Position numbers and translations under genes: made by a program. The notes below the pieces were generated by a model. The model did no database searches. It saw only the letters and a program-made list of their open reading frames with translations, and was not told the origin of the DNA. A stretch of DNA of 64,000 nt, taken from contig NZ_JAKILB010000001.1 in assembly GCF_023283895.1 (NCBI RefSeq), forward strand, positions 607,582-671,581, read 5' to 3'. The DNA comes from Shewanella pneumatophori. Its GTDB lineage: Bacteria > Pseudomonadota > Gammaproteobacteria > Enterobacterales > Shewanellaceae. Positions 1 through 9,458 of this stretch are shown here, one piece after another (the first letter of the stretch is position 1; each line of letters opens with the position of its first letter).

Positions 1-464
1 GCACCATCTTTTAGAATTTCTACACGAGCAATCATTGCTACAGGAATAGAGTTAAGATCGACAGAACTGTTTGCGCCTGAACCAGAGTTAACCATACGAC
101 GGCCGTTCAAAAGTACTAATGTACGTTGTGAACCCATACCACGTAGATCAACCTGCGCTACACCGTCTGCGCCGTTGTTAGTGCTTGAACCTACTGCTTT
201 ACCGCCCATAGATGTTTGGGCTTGAAGTAGTTCGTCAACAGTAGTAAAACCTTCAGCACGAATTTCTTCAGCACCAATAACGGTTACTGGAGAAGCTGTT
301 TCCATATCTTGACGTTGGATACGGGAGCCGGTGACAGCGATGCGTTCTACATCTGCACCCGCTTCTTCAGCTAAGGCTATGCTAGATGTTGCAAATGCAG
401 TGGTTGAAACCGAAGCAATCAAGCCAAACTTGATTGCAGAGGCCAATTTAGATGGTCTGTTCAT
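1..464 (-). CDS. TonB-dependent receptor, N-terminal part (gene runs off the left edge)
   Basis: The minus-strand frame starts at an ATG at 462-464 and stays open to base 1, giving about 154 residues. It begins with a signal peptide (MNRPSKLASAIKFGLIAS..., cleavage likely after a SIALA-type site near residue 32). The motif VERIAVTGSRIQRQD that opens many Shewanella-type TonB-dependent receptors follows. A plug domain comes next, with a recognisable VDLRGMGSQRTLVLLNGRRM stretch. Such proteins are outer-membrane beta-barrels that import siderophores, sugars, peptides or vitamins using TonB energy. The substrate cannot be told from the plug alone. Two CRP-like palindromes upstream suggest catabolite or anaerobic control. 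Confidence 0.9.
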   Translation of the reverse strand, partial: MNRPSKLASAIKFGLIASVSTTAFATSSIALAEEAGADVERIAVTGSRIQRQDMETASPVTVIGAEEIRAEGFTTVDELLQAQTSMGGKAVGSSTNNGADGVAQVDLRGMGSQRTLVLLNGRRMVNSGSGANSSVDLNSIPVAMIARVEILKDG

Positions 465-645
465 TATGTTGTACTCCCTAACCTAATTATTTTTATATAC
501 GTCATTTGTTATTCCTGACGTTGGTATCGATACTGCAATTTCACGTTTCAAGCGTCAATCGAGCAATTTATTAACCATTCACAAGCAATGGTTAATAAAA
601 GGTAAACAAAAGGAAAATCAACATAACAAACAAACAATCAAACAG

Positions 646-661
646 TGTGAGTTACATCACG
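646..661. promoter_or_regulatory. CRP-like half-palindrome
   Basis: TGTGA-GTTACA-TCACG matches the CRP/FNR-superfamily pattern TGTGA-N6-TCACA with one deviation. It lies about 180 bp upstream of the TonB-dependent receptor start and is weaker than the site at 750-771. Confidence 0.5.
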
Positions 662-749
662 CACTAGTGGTAAAAACTGTATAAGATAAAAATGCCAGTT
701 CTTTTGACCAAAACTAACGCAACCTTTTATTAACCAAGCCAAACAACAG

Positions 750-771
750 AAGTGTGACGCGCGTCACACTT
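750..771. promoter_or_regulatory. CRP operator, perfect 22-bp palindrome
   Basis: The core TGTGACGCGCGTCACA (753-768) has both consensus half-sites of the cAMP receptor protein, and symmetry extends to 22 bp without mismatch. It lies about 290 bp upstream of the receptor gene, the only gene reading away from it, so that gene is the probable target. The distance is long for direct activation, so the transcription start may lie well upstream. Confidence 0.7.
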
Positions 772-1077
772 TTAACTTGGTAAATTTAGTAAAGACAGCT
801 AACAAAGTTTAAATTGTTAGATATTGCTCATGTTTTTATAGGCAAAATTAGCGTAGCGGTAAGCGTGGGTTAAGCTAAAAGGCAGGCTGTATCACGTAAA
901 TGTGAAAAAATGTTGCATGAAAAATCAAGATGTGGACAGAGTAAATACTAAGTTGTAATCGCATAAAAAATCATATGTCTTACAAATTATAGCGATTGGT
1001 TGAAAAGAGAGACCTTAAAGAAAACAGGTCTTGCTATTACTTGTTACTAACTATTAATAAGTACCGCTAATGCAAAA

Positions 1078-1497
1078 CTACTGATAGTTAACTTCAATTG
1101 TATACTGGATGCTTTTGTTACCTTCGGTTGCACTTTTCGTTATTGAAAGTTCTCCTCCTATATAAAGCTCAGTTGTAGCCGTAGACAATAAGATTGATAT
1201 TGACTGCTGTCCGTTGGGCAGAATAGGCTTGAACTTAACTTCATTATTTTCGGCGCTATTAACCTTGATCTGCACCTGCTGTGAACTGCTGCCATTAACA
1301 ATTAGCTTGCCTAACGAATAGTTGCTGCCTGCACAAGCATTCCCCTTATAACCTGTGTCTGTCACTTCACAAACTCCTTGCGGGATATTATAGATCTCAC
1401 CCATTTCCAAAGGCTTAGCTTGCTCAATAGACACTGGCAGAACTAAATTAAAATGAGCATGAGCAATTGCTGTCGCCAAGCAAAATAGTCGCTGCAT
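1078..1497 (-). CDS. DUF4402 family fimbrial-type subunit (minor or tip?)
   Basis: A 139-residue exported protein with a short signal peptide (MQRLFCLATAIAHA) before HFNLVLPVSIEQAKPLEMG. It has the DUF4402 layout: an N-terminal beta strand, a 'PLEMGEI' turn, a mid-region Cys pair (C43 and C55), and a closing GGELSI...IQYTIEVNY strand. The 155-residue protein at 5644-6111 has the same plan (PLTVTEATALEFGDV...LSYTLSVTY). It lies 159 bp downstream of the usher gene on the same strand. The likely role is a minor or adhesive subunit of the fibre. No strong ribosome site is seen before the ATG. Function is inferred from family and context only. Confidence 0.7.
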   Translation of the reverse strand: MQRLFCLATAIAHAHFNLVLPVSIEQAKPLEMGEIYNIPQGVCEVTDTGYKGNACAGSNYSLGKLIVNGSSSQQVQIKVNSAENNEVKFKPILPNGQQSISILLSTATTELYIGGELSITKSATEGNKSIQYTIEVNYQ

Positions 1498-1656
1498 ATG
1501 ATTTTCTCAACAGTTCATAGGAGGAGTTCGTTAACTATAGTTGCGTACCAAGATATTTCTAGCGCTTATATCTGTTCAAAAAGTCTTGAAGTACTCAAAG
1601 CTGTCGAAAATAAAGCAATAAAATCTGAATTTCTCAAGCTAAAGCCAGTTTCGTCA

Positions 1657-4600
1657 TTAATCAGCAAGCGCTAACTGCGGCAACTGCAAAAACTCACCAG
1701 GCATTAACTTCACGCTGCGAATAGGCTCACTGTCTAAAAAGAGTTGGTAGTCTCCTGGAAGGATTTGATCAAAGATGAATATTCCATCATATTCAACCCG
1801 CGCTTGATAAGTTTTATCGCTGTTTGATGATTGCAGCTCTAACAATTTTCCTGTTGCTGCTAAACCGCTTTGTTGCCAAACAACCTCTCCTTCGACTTCA
1901 GCGGTATACATAACAGGAAACAAGATAGGTTGAATATGTCCAGGATGCGGGTTAACACTAATAATATGTGCCGCTGGCAGTAAAAATGGATCGGCCAAGC
2001 TATTTTCATTCAATGTTAACTTTTGCTGCCTATTGGTTTGTAGCTGAGTAACAAGTAGCTCACCGTTTTGATCAGTTTGTTTATTTGATTGACTATGTCC
2101 CGAGAATCTAAGTCCGGATATTGGTTGTTCTTCCGCTTCAAATTCACCATTTGCGTTATCATCTTGGAAAGCGATGATTTTTACCGTTCCCGTATTGATA
2201 TAGCTCATTCTATCGATAAGCCAACGATCTTGCTCTGTATCCCATAATAGTGCGCTATTCCACTTCATTTGTGCGAACCAATCTCCATTGGATGCATTAT
2301 CAACATCTAACCGCAAACTGCCAAAATCGAAAAAATAAGCAATGGAGTTTCGTATACTAAACTCAGTGTCACTATTAGGTTGATAACGCAGTTCAACTTG
2401 ATAGTTAGCATTATCATTAATAGCAGTATTTAGATTTGATACCCATTGGTTTAAAGTCAATTCAGGGGAAATCTCTACATCAACATAACTACGTACTTGC
2501 CAATCGTTTAACCTACCTGAAATTGCAATTCTATCGCTCCAGCTATCAAGCTTGTTTAAACTGGACCAGCGAAGTTCGTTGCTTAAGGACAAAGAGTACA
2601 GTTGACCAGATAGTAGGAAGTTTGCTTGTGCATTGTCGCTACCAAAATTGAGCGCCTGCCAGCGAGCATTCAGTCCCCAATTCAATCCAAGATCTGCAAA
2701 AGAACCGCTTAAACTGGTAAATGCCTCTTGCTTGATCCGACCGCCAACATTATCCCAGGTTGAATAATTACTGTACTTTTGCCACTCTGCTTGCCAATCG
2801 ATATCACTTTGACTGCCTTGGATGGCTGCGCTCGTTGCGTAGCCTTGTTCGCTTTGAACATAATTTAGCTGAATTAACTGAGCATCACCCACATAATTAA
2901 CCGATAAACGCGGTAAAAACTGCCATTGCTTAAATTCATCTTGTTGCTGGACCAAAGCTAAGCCAAGAGTCATATCTTCTCTAGCTGCCCAGTTTATATC
3001 TGCATAATATTGTTTTAAGTCATCTTGTTCGCGGGAAATGCCGCCAACATTAACTCCGATACTTCCTTTTTCGAGTACTGAGCTATCAAGTAGTTTACTA
3101 AAAGATTCGACGCGACTTTCACCGTTAGGCCCATAAAAACGCAATTGATACTGGTTTAAACCAATATAATATGGCACCTCAATAAAGCGATACAGTCCAT
3201 CAGATTGCACGCGTTGTACGCCAACTAAAGTATTATTACGATAAAGTTCTACATCCCAGCCCGGCTCCAACTCCCCATCAACAACTATGGTACGTAGATC
3301 TGCTGTAAACTTAGTGCCTGCGCTAACTGTAAAGCCAGCACCTCGAGTTGAAGAAGAAACCAAAGATAGGCTGTGGCTATCAACATCACCCAAACGGTAA
3401 AAATTGATCCATTGATCTTGGACAACTCTTTCAAGGTAGCCATTAAAGGTTGCTCCGCTATCTGTTTGAGAATATGCCGCATAACTGTTGTGGCCAAATA
3501 GATCTGTCCTAGCCTGTATATAACTGTCTAATTCAGTTTTAGCGTCACCATTGAATGATTGCGTCCTTACACCTAGATCGACATTCAGTGCTAAATCACC
3601 AACAACTGCATATTCTTTATTAACAGCTCGTACAGTTCGCTCATCTGCGCTGTTTTTCTGTGCATTGAATAACTGGTATTTTTTTTGTCTTTCAATTAAT
3701 TGGCTAAGAGGGATATTCTCCGAAGCTGCTATTTCAAACTTTTGCCTCGCTGAATCAAAGTTAATATCAATACCAAATAGCTGTTGCAATATTTTCGTCT
3801 CAATATAGAGATCCCAGCTATCATGATAAATCACCGATGATGTTACGCTGCAATCGTATCCTTGATTCCAAAACAGCATCAACTGCTGATCTATTTGTAT
3901 CGTTTTCGACTCGTCGACGAACCAGCCATGTACCGACAAAGTCGCGATATCGATTTGCAGCGGTAATAAGAGCTGCTCAACAATAAACTCTAAAGGTAAA
4001 TAAATGCGGCCATTATTTTGATAAGCGAACATTTCATTACTTAACAACATATCAGCATAAAATAGTTGGGTTACCAGAAATTGGGCTTCGTCAGCCATCT
4101 GATTTGTATATGGAATAGCTAGCTGATGCGCACAAGCATTAATCTCTGTCTGAGATTGAGCCACGGAATTAGCCGGTAACACTGGCATTTGCGGATCTTC
4201 AGAGAAGGTAGGCTCAGCGGCCTTTTGATTATTATATGGATTATATTGCTGTGGCGAAGCAGTTGATAAGCTTGCAATACTGCTTTGTTTGACTGAAGAA
4301 TTTTCTGAGACCGTTTCAAGATTGCCATCAAATGGTTCACCAACGATGGATTGATCCGCTGTCGTCTTTGTTACCACTCTATCTTTATTGCTGTTATGCT
4401 GCGCTAATAATCTTGTATCAGGCCTTAATTGCGTTTTCTGGGCCGATGAAACTTGCGGTACTTTTTCGGGCTGAGTAACTGTTGTTACAATAGTTTGCTG
4501 TTGGCTATTGAGCGAATTTTCAGATGGGGTGTCGTTAACAATAGTCGCCGTTGCAGAGTCCATCTCTATGATAGCTAAAGGCGTAAACGTTTTTAGATTA

Positions 4601-4728
4601 GCGTCATTAACAGGTTCGTTTCTTGATATGCCTTGTGATACTGGTTTGGGCGCAAGTAACGCGATCAGAAATATCGCTGCTAAAGTAAGCCAGCGACAAC
4701 ACTGTAAAATGCCAAGTAGCGCGTTCAA
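1657..4728 (-). CDS. Divergent outer-membrane usher-like protein of a DUF4402 chaperone-usher locus
   Basis: A 1023-residue protein with a hydrophobic N-terminal export signal (about residues 12-30). A long Ser/Thr/Gln-rich, low-complexity segment to about residue 195 follows. Next comes a globular domain (about 195-350) with NGRIYLPLEFIVEQLLLPL, in the position of an usher N-terminal domain. A large beta-rich region resembles usher barrels; around residues 475-540 it has VVDGELEPGWDVELYRNNT and LNQYQLRFYGPNGESR, the plug-like motif of ushers. Near residue 850, QDDNANGEFEAEE suggests a Ca-binding or SdrD-B/carboxypeptidase-regulatory-like beta domain, followed by a C-terminal beta segment. 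The chaperone gene ends 6 bp upstream. The order subunit-chaperone-usher-subunit supports pore and assembly-platform function. The disordered N-terminal extension is unusual for ushers. Confidence 0.75.
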   Translation of the reverse strand: MNALLGILQCCRWLTLAAIFLIALLAPKPVSQGISRNEPVNDANLKTFTPLAIIEMDSATATIVNDTPSENSLNSQQQTIVTTVTQPEKVPQVSSAQKTQLRPDTRLLAQHNSNKDRVVTKTTADQSIVGEPFDGNLETVSENSSVKQSSIASLSTASPQQYNPYNNQKAAEPTFSEDPQMPVLPANSVAQSQTEINACAHQLAIPYTNQMADEAQFLVTQLFYADMLLSNEMFAYQNNGRIYLPLEFIVEQLLLPLQIDIATLSVHGWFVDESKTIQIDQQLMLFWNQGYDCSVTSSVIYHDSWDLYIETKILQQLFGIDINFDSARQKFEIAASENIPLSQLIERQKKYQLFNAQKNSADERTVRAVNKEYAVVGDLALNVDLGVRTQSFNGDAKTELDSYIQARTDLFGHNSYAAYSQTDSGATFNGYLERVVQDQWINFYRLGDVDSHSLSLVSSSTRGAGFTVSAGTKFTADLRTIVVDGELEPGWDVELYRNNTLVGVQRVQSDGLYRFIEVPYYIGLNQYQLRFYGPNGESRVESFSKLLDSSVLEKGSIGVNVGGISREQDDLKQYYADINWAAREDMTLGLALVQQQDEFKQWQFLPRLSVNYVGDAQLIQLNYVQSEQGYATSAAIQGSQSDIDWQAEWQKYSNYSTWDNVGGRIKQEAFTSLSGSFADLGLNWGLNARWQALNFGSDNAQANFLLSGQLYSLSLSNELRWSSLNKLDSWSDRIAISGRLNDWQVRSYVDVEISPELTLNQWVSNLNTAINDNANYQVELRYQPNSDTEFSIRNSIAYFFDFGSLRLDVDNASNGDWFAQMKWNSALLWDTEQDRWLIDRMSYINTGTVKIIAFQDDNANGEFEAEEQPISGLRFSGHSQSNKQTDQNGELLVTQLQTNRQQKLTLNENSLADPFLLPAAHIISVNPHPGHIQPILFPVMYTAEVEGEVVWQQSGLAATGKLLELQSSNSDKTYQARVEYDGIFIFDQILPGDYQLFLDSEPIRSVKLMPGEFLQLPQLALAD

Positions 4729-4734
4729 AGTCGG

Positions 4735-5517
4735 CTATATTATCAAGTTAGCCTCTACGGTTTTTGCTTGAAAAAGCGAGTCATTCTCTTGATAACGAAT
4801 AAGTAACTTGGTCCCTGCAGCAACAGGCTGATTCAAAGGTATTGAAAACTGGCGTTGGTTAACCTCGGTATAAATGGCGACATTTTTATTTGCCCCGACG
4901 ATTTGCTTGGTTTGCGGATTAATCACCTCTATATCACCAATGCTACTGCGCTCACCAGTTCTTCGCAGAGTCACCTCAATAGTTTGCTTAGTGCTATTAA
5001 CCGCGCTTTTTTCAATTGTAAGCTCGCTAGTTAAATCCCCTACTCGCATCACAACTGGGATAGCAACTTTCATATAAGCAGAAATAGACAAACTGAATGT
5101 GTCAGTACTTTGTTCTGTTGCATCAGTGCTACTTTTAGGTGCTAAAGGGATCTGATGAAAAACGATATAACTTCGATATTCGCCTTGGACAATATTTCTC
5201 GGTAAACGAGCAGCTAAACGAACTCGTACTCCCTGCTCAGGCTCTATATTAACTCGACGGGGTGAATAACGTACAAAACTTGCTAGCGAGTGGGTAACTT
5301 CTTGCTTTGATAATTCGACATACTCGCCATTGCTGAGCATTTTTTTATCTTCAAAATAGATATTGTAGCGAGCAGAACTCTTACTTTTATTGACTAAAGA
5401 GAAAACAGCACTGGTATTTTTGCGGTCAAGTTCTACACGAGTAGGGTTAACAAGTAGGTTGGCAGAGGCATTAAACGCCAAAAGTGAAGCAATACAGCAA
5501 AGTAAAATTTTTTTCAT
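4735..5517 (-). CDS. Periplasmic PapD-like fimbrial chaperone
   Basis: A 260-residue protein with a signal peptide (MKKILLCCIASLLAFNASA) followed by LLVNPTRVELD, the first Ig-like strand. FVRYSPRRVNIEPEQGVRVR and GEYRSYIVFHQIP match the conserved G1/F1 region of pilus chaperones, which donate a strand to unfinished subunits in the periplasm. The second domain (about 150-260) closes with LLIRYQENDSLFQAKTVEAN. It is encoded between the major DUF4402 subunit and the usher-like gene, all leftward. Family membership is clear; which subtype of chaperone it is remains open. Confidence 0.85.
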   Translation of the reverse strand: MKKILLCCIASLLAFNASANLLVNPTRVELDRKNTSAVFSLVNKSKSSARYNIYFEDKKMLSNGEYVELSKQEVTHSLASFVRYSPRRVNIEPEQGVRVRLAARLPRNIVQGEYRSYIVFHQIPLAPKSSTDATEQSTDTFSLSISAYMKVAIPVVMRVGDLTSELTIEKSAVNSTKQTIEVTLRRTGERSSIGDIEVINPQTKQIVGANKNVAIYTEVNQRQFSIPLNQPVAAGTKLLIRYQENDSLFQAKTVEANLII

Positions 5518-5643
5518 ATGTACGCCTAGCTAATATACGAGGTTTACCCTCTTTTATTGTTTTAAATAGCTTACTTCGGCACCGACAATCGTCGATTAAA
5601 ATAGGGACTAAAAAGTCATTTTACTTATAGCCCCTTAAAAGAT

Positions 5644-6111
5644 TTAGTAAGTCACGCTCAATGTATAAGATAGTGCGTGAGTACCAGCGGTCGCGTCCGC
5701 TGCAGTGATAGCAAGGTTTCCAGCTACATTAATCGATGCCGTGTTACCAGATATTGTTTCAGAAGCATTAGCAACACTAGGGGTAAACACTACGCCATCT
5801 ACACTACTGTTTGCGCCTGATACAGATACGTTAACAGAGCCATTAGCACCAGTAACGGTGAATACACCAGCAGCTTGTGTCGCGCCGCCAGAAACACATA
5901 TAGTTCCCGTAGTTCCTCCGGCAAAATCGACTCCACAATTGCCATCAGCAACAATTGAAACATCACCAAACTCTAGCGCTGTAGCTTCAGTTACAGTTAG
6001 TGGGTAGACTAAATTGAAATTCGCTGTGCCAGTTGCATCCTCAGCAGTAGCACTAGCAGAAAGTAGTAGTGATGATGCAACAAGAGTAGAAAGTAGTATT
6101 TTATTTGTCAT
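5644..6111 (-). CDS. DUF4402 domain protein, probable major fimbrial subunit
   Basis: A 155-residue exported protein: signal peptide MTNKILLSTLVASSLLLSASATA, then a Gly/Ala/Ser/Thr/Val-rich beta protein. It carries DUF4402 features: NFNLVYPLTVTEATALEFGDV, Cys-containing GNCGVDF and GTICVSGG, INVAGNLAI, and a final LSYTLSVTY strand. The composition is pilin-like, with few charges. It is the first gene of the leftward set, 126 bp before the chaperone, as expected for an abundant major subunit. The fibre's function (adhesion, biofilm) is not shown by the sequence. Confidence 0.8.
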   Translation of the reverse strand: MTNKILLSTLVASSLLLSASATAEDATGTANFNLVYPLTVTEATALEFGDVSIVADGNCGVDFAGGTTGTICVSGGATQAAGVFTVTGANGSVNVSVSGANSSVDGVVFTPSVANASETISGNTASINVAGNLAITAADATAGTHALSYTLSVTY

Positions 6112-6668
6112 TATCCATTTCCTAAGTTTTATCGATTATTTTCATATTTTCGCTGTGCTAATTAAGGATTATTAAGCCACTGATCTACCGTAGTAATTAT
6201 CTTTAATGCGTTGCTCGAAATAAAACTTATAACAATTTCATTACACTCTTCAATAGCTGCAAACCCTACTTCATAAAACTGTAATAAGATAAAAAATCAA
6301 TAAAACATAGTCCATAAGTTCTATGTGGTTTTAAAAAAATGCCAGACAGAATTAAAACCTACTAAACCCAGCCAAAACCAGAATAAACCCTAGATAAATC
6401 TCGTATTTGCGGCATTAATAATTACTTATTTTTAATGTGGGTTACAAATACTTATAACTTAAACGGCTAATATATAACCATTAAACATAACCCTTTAGTC
6501 TAGAGTGAACACTCAAAAATATACTTTTGTACTATAAAAAACCTTTTTTAGTCTAATTTTTGAGCGATTGATTACTGTTATTTCTGTCCGGTTGTTATTT
6601 TAGCCTTTCCCGAATGTTAACTTTTCAGTAACCTAATGAGGCCCATTAAAACAATAACAAGGGGAAAT
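6112..6668. other. Divergent intergenic region, 557 bp
   Basis: A strongly AT-rich region between the leftward DUF4402 operon and the rightward subunit-like gene at 6669. It must hold both promoters, but no operator could be named. Short A/C-rich repeats such as CTAAACCCAGCC and ATAAACCCTAG (6361-6395) are visible. No gene is seen. Confidence 0.4.
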
Positions 6669-7181
6669 ATGTTTAATTCATTAAATAGCACAAGACATAT
6701 CGCTGTTTATCGAGCGGTATTGACATTAACAGCCACCCTTATGAGCTACGTTTTAAGTACATCAATAGCCCAGGCTGCGGTTATCATTACAGAGATCCAG
6801 CCACTGAAGTACCCGACTACAGTAAAGAACTTAAACAAATCCACCGTAGTCATTGTGAATTGGAAAGGTAATCTTGGTGGGGGAACCAACGCAACCTTGC
6901 TCGATAACGACTATTACCAAGGTAAATATTTAGTCACTTCTGACAGCACAAAACCGATAACTATTGAGTTTTTTCAGCTTGCTAATGAAACCAAAGTGAA
7001 TTTAAAAACGTTGAGAGTTAGGTATAAGAATAAAACCTATAAGCGTTTTCCAACTGTTGCGCTTGAAAACCCTGGAGTGAATGGAGAAATAATTTCTATT
7101 GGTGCTAAAGTCGTGGCGGGGAAAAAAGCAACTGCTGGGCAAAAGTCCCCGCAATATGTACTCAGAGTAACGGAGCAGTAG
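6669..7181 (+). CDS. Exported DUF4402-like subunit, divergent from the fimbrial operon
   Basis: A start at 6669 is chosen over the upstream in-frame codon at 6636 because AAGGGGAAAT directly precedes it. This gives 170 residues with a signal peptide (hydrophobic LTLTATLMSYVLSTSIAQA). The mature part is short and beta-rich: ITEIQPLKYPTTV near the N-terminus and VNGEIISIGAKVV...YVLRVTEQ at the end. These echo the 'PL.FG.i' and 'G.l.i....Y.v.V' strands of the two DUF4402 proteins nearby. It lacks their Cys pair. I infer an accessory or anchoring subunit; a DUF4402 assignment is likely but not certain. Confidence 0.6.
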   Translation: MFNSLNSTRHIAVYRAVLTLTATLMSYVLSTSIAQAAVIITEIQPLKYPTTVKNLNKSTVVIVNWKGNLGGGTNATLLDNDYYQGKYLVTSDSTKPITIEFFQLANETKVNLKTLRVRYKNKTYKRFPTVALENPGVNGEIISIGAKVVAGKKATAGQKSPQYVLRVTEQ

Positions 7182-7193
7182 CAGTACTGCTCC
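7172..7193 (+). terminator. Hairpin at the end of the DUF4402-like gene
   Basis: GGAGCAGTA-GCAG-TACTGCTCC is a perfect 9-bp stem with a 4-nt loop that overlaps the stop codon (7179-7181). No U-tract follows, so it may be a 3'-stabilising hairpin or a weak terminator. Confidence 0.35.
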
Positions 7194-7291
7194 AATTATG
7201 ATGACTTATATCGCTATCAAACCAGCTCAAAAAAGTTAAACATTTCTGCCAATAAGTATGCGCTGACTTAAAATAAGCCTTTTATCAACAG

Positions 7292-8305
7292 CTAGGCTTC
7301 TGGCTTGATGATATTAAAATGACTATAAGCTCTGTTAGTTGCGATACGTCCTCTTGGTGTTCGCTGGATAAAGCCTTGTTGAATTAAAAATGGTTCTAGC
7401 ACATCTTCAATGGTTTCACGCTCTTCACCAATTGCCGCTGCTAAGTTATCTAAACCAACTGGGCCACCCATAAACTTATCAATAATGGCCAGTAACAACT
7501 TTCTGTCCATGTAATCAAAACCTTCAGCATCCACATCAAGCATATCTAACGCTTCATCGGCAATCGATTTAGTCACTGCACCGCTATGTTTCACTTCAGC
7601 GAAATCTCTTACGCGCCTGAGTAAACGGTTAGCGATTCGCGGTGTGCCTCGAGAGCGTCTTGCGACTTCTATTGCGCCTTCATCATCAATTTCTAGCCCC
7701 ATCACTTTAGCTGAGCGCGATACAATGCTTGAAAGATCTTTTACGTTATAAAACTCTAGTCTAAGCGGAATACCAAAACGCGCCCTAAGTGGTGAGGTTA
7801 ATGCCCCTGCACGAGTCGTGGCGCCAACTAGCGTAAACGGTGGCAAGTCCAACTTTATTGAACGAGCTGCAGGCCCCTCGCCTATCATAATATCGAGTTG
7901 ATAATCTTCCATTGCTGGATACAAAATCTCCTCGACAACAGGGCTTAAACGATGGATCTCATCGATAAACAACACATCATTAGGCTCAAGGTTGGTAAGT
8001 AGCGCCGCTAAATCTCCTGCTTTTTCAAGCACAGGGCCAGATGTAGACTTAATATTCACCCCCATTTCATTAGCCACAATCATAGCTAACGTGGTTTTGC
8101 CTAAACCTGGCGGGCCGTAAATCAACATATGATCGAGTGCTTCACTGCGCTTTTGCGCTGCTTCAATAAAGATTTTTAGTTGAGCTCGGGTATCATCTTG
8201 ACCTGTGTATTCATCAAGCAGCTTAGGCCGCATGGCGCGATCTACGGCTTCGACTTCATCTCGGTCTAACACATGTGGCTGTATTAATCGGTCAGCTTCA
8301 ATCAT
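7292..8305 (-). CDS. ruvB: RuvB, Holliday junction branch-migration ATPase
   Basis: A 337-residue AAA+ motor that drives branch migration with RuvA during recombinational repair. Walker A is GPPGLGKTT and Walker B is FIDEIHRL. The ARPR/sensor region [19 protein letters not shown] and the winged-helix tail ([11 protein letters not shown]) are present. Length is as in other gammaproteobacteria. It is the last gene of the yebC-ruvC-ruvA-ruvB set, 10 bp after ruvA. No LexA box was noticed in the yebC upstream region. Confidence 0.98.
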   Translation of the reverse strand: MIEADRLIQPHVLDRDEVEAVDRAMRPKLLDEYTGQDDTRAQLKIFIEAAQKRSEALDHMLIYGPPGLGKTTLAMIVANEMGVNIKSTSGPVLEKAGDLAALLTNLEPNDVLFIDEIHRLSPVVEEILYPAMEDYQLDIMIGEGPAARSIKLDLPPFTLVGATTRAGALTSPLRARFGIPLRLEFYNVKDLSSIVSRSAKVMGLEIDDEGAIEVARRSRGTPRIANRLLRRVRDFAEVKHSGAVTKSIADEALDMLDVDAEGFDYMDRKLLLAIIDKFMGGPVGLDNLAAAIGEERETIEDVLEPFLIQQGFIQRTPRGRIATNRAYSHFNIIKPEA

Positions 8306-8315
8306 CTACAGTTCC

Positions 8316-8933
8316 TTAAAGCATCGATTTAAGAGCGGATTTAATTAACATCTCAGATGTCATATCTGCAGTATAAACTGACGATACCGCCTTACTCGCT
8401 TGAGCAGGTTTATAACCAAGAGACAGTAACGCTGCAATTGCGTCTTCTTCTGCGGTATTAACTATTTCAGGTGCTTTATAGTTAGACTGCAACACAAATT
8501 CTCGCTCTGAGCCAACCGATGTTTCCATCAAGCTCTTAAGCTTGTCACGCATCTCAACCAATAAACGTTCTGCGGTTTTCTTACCCACACCAGGAAGCTT
8601 AACTAGTGTTGCAATATCATCGCGCTCAACACAGGCAACAAACTCGCCGGCTGTCATGCCTGAAAGAATGGTTAAGCCTAGTTTTGGCCCAACGCCGTTT
8701 GCTTTAATCAATAATCTAAATAAGCTTCTTTCTTGCTTTGAAATGAAGCCATAAAGTAGCTGCGCATCTTCTCTCACCACAAAATGAGTAAAGATCACCG
8801 CTTCTTGGCCCAGCTCTGGTAATTCATAAAAGCTAGTTAATGGCATTTGAATTTCATAACCAACACCGGCAACATCCACCACAACTTCAGGTGCTTGCTT
8901 TTCAATTAATACACCGCGTATACGACCTATCAT
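8316..8933 (-). CDS. ruvA: RuvA, Holliday junction recognition protein
   Basis: A 205-residue protein with the N-terminal OB fold ([20 protein letters not shown]), helix-hairpin-helix motifs ([16 protein letters not shown] and [16 protein letters not shown]) and the C-terminal RuvB-binding three-helix domain ([16 protein letters not shown]). It binds four-way junctions as a tetramer and loads RuvB. Its ATG overlaps the ruvC end by 4 bp, indicating translational coupling. Confidence 0.98.
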   Translation of the reverse strand: MIGRIRGVLIEKQAPEVVVDVAGVGYEIQMPLTSFYELPELGQEAVIFTHFVVREDAQLLYGFISKQERSLFRLLIKANGVGPKLGLTILSGMTAGEFVACVERDDIATLVKLPGVGKKTAERLLVEMRDKLKSLMETSVGSEREFVLQSNYKAPEIVNTAEEDAIAALLSLGYKPAQASKAVSSVYTADMTSEMLIKSALKSML

Positions 8934-9451
8934 TTATATCGTCCATATGTTCTTACATTTGCTCGGCCGCCCAAGGCAACTAAGCTTTGGCAAGTATGAT
9001 AATGACACACCGCCACACCGAGTGCATCAGCCGCATCAGCCTGCGGTGCACTGGGTAATTTAAGCAGTTGTTGGATCATATGCTGTACTTGTGTTTTTTG
9101 TGCGCGGCCAGTACCCACGACGGCGCTCTTTATCTGCGTGGCACTATACTCTGCAACTGGTAAGTTAGCCGCCGTAGCGGCAACAATTGCAGCGCCACGA
9201 GCTTGGCCAAGTTTTAACGCCGAGTCTGCGTTTTTGGCCATAAAAACCCGTTCAATAGCAAACTCGTCAGGCTGGTATTGTCTAATAATTTCCGAAAGGC
9301 CATCAAAGATCTGTTTTAATCGCTGTGGTAACTCATCAGAACTGGTGCGAATGCAACCACTGCCTAGATAAATCTGCTGTCGACCAACACAGTTAATAAC
9401 ACCATAACCGGTGATCCGGGAGCCGGGATCGACTCCCAAAATAATTGCCAT
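8930..9451 (-). CDS. ruvC: RuvC, Holliday junction resolvase
   Basis: A 173-residue RNase H-fold endonuclease that cuts Holliday junctions. The first catalytic Asp is in [13 protein letters not shown], the Glu in FAIERVF, and the C-terminal acidic pair in [15 protein letters not shown]. It lies 7 bp after yebC and overlaps ruvA by 4 bp. Length and motifs are standard. Confidence 0.98.
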   Translation of the reverse strand: MAIILGVDPGSRITGYGVINCVGRQQIYLGSGCIRTSSDELPQRLKQIFDGLSEIIRQYQPDEFAIERVFMAKNADSALKLGQARGAAIVAATAANLPVAEYSATQIKSAVVGTGRAQKTQVQHMIQQLLKLPSAPQADAADALGVAVCHYHTCQSLVALGGRANVRTYGRYK

Positions 9452-9458
9452 AGATTAC

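Larger units (their letters stand above)
465..1077. other. Intergenic region, 613 bp, regulatory
   Basis: No convincing gene is seen. The region lies upstream of the leftward receptor gene and downstream of the leftward DUF4402 operon. It is AT-rich and holds two CRP-like palindromes (listed separately). No clear intrinsic terminator for the fimbrial operon was found. Confidence 0.5.
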
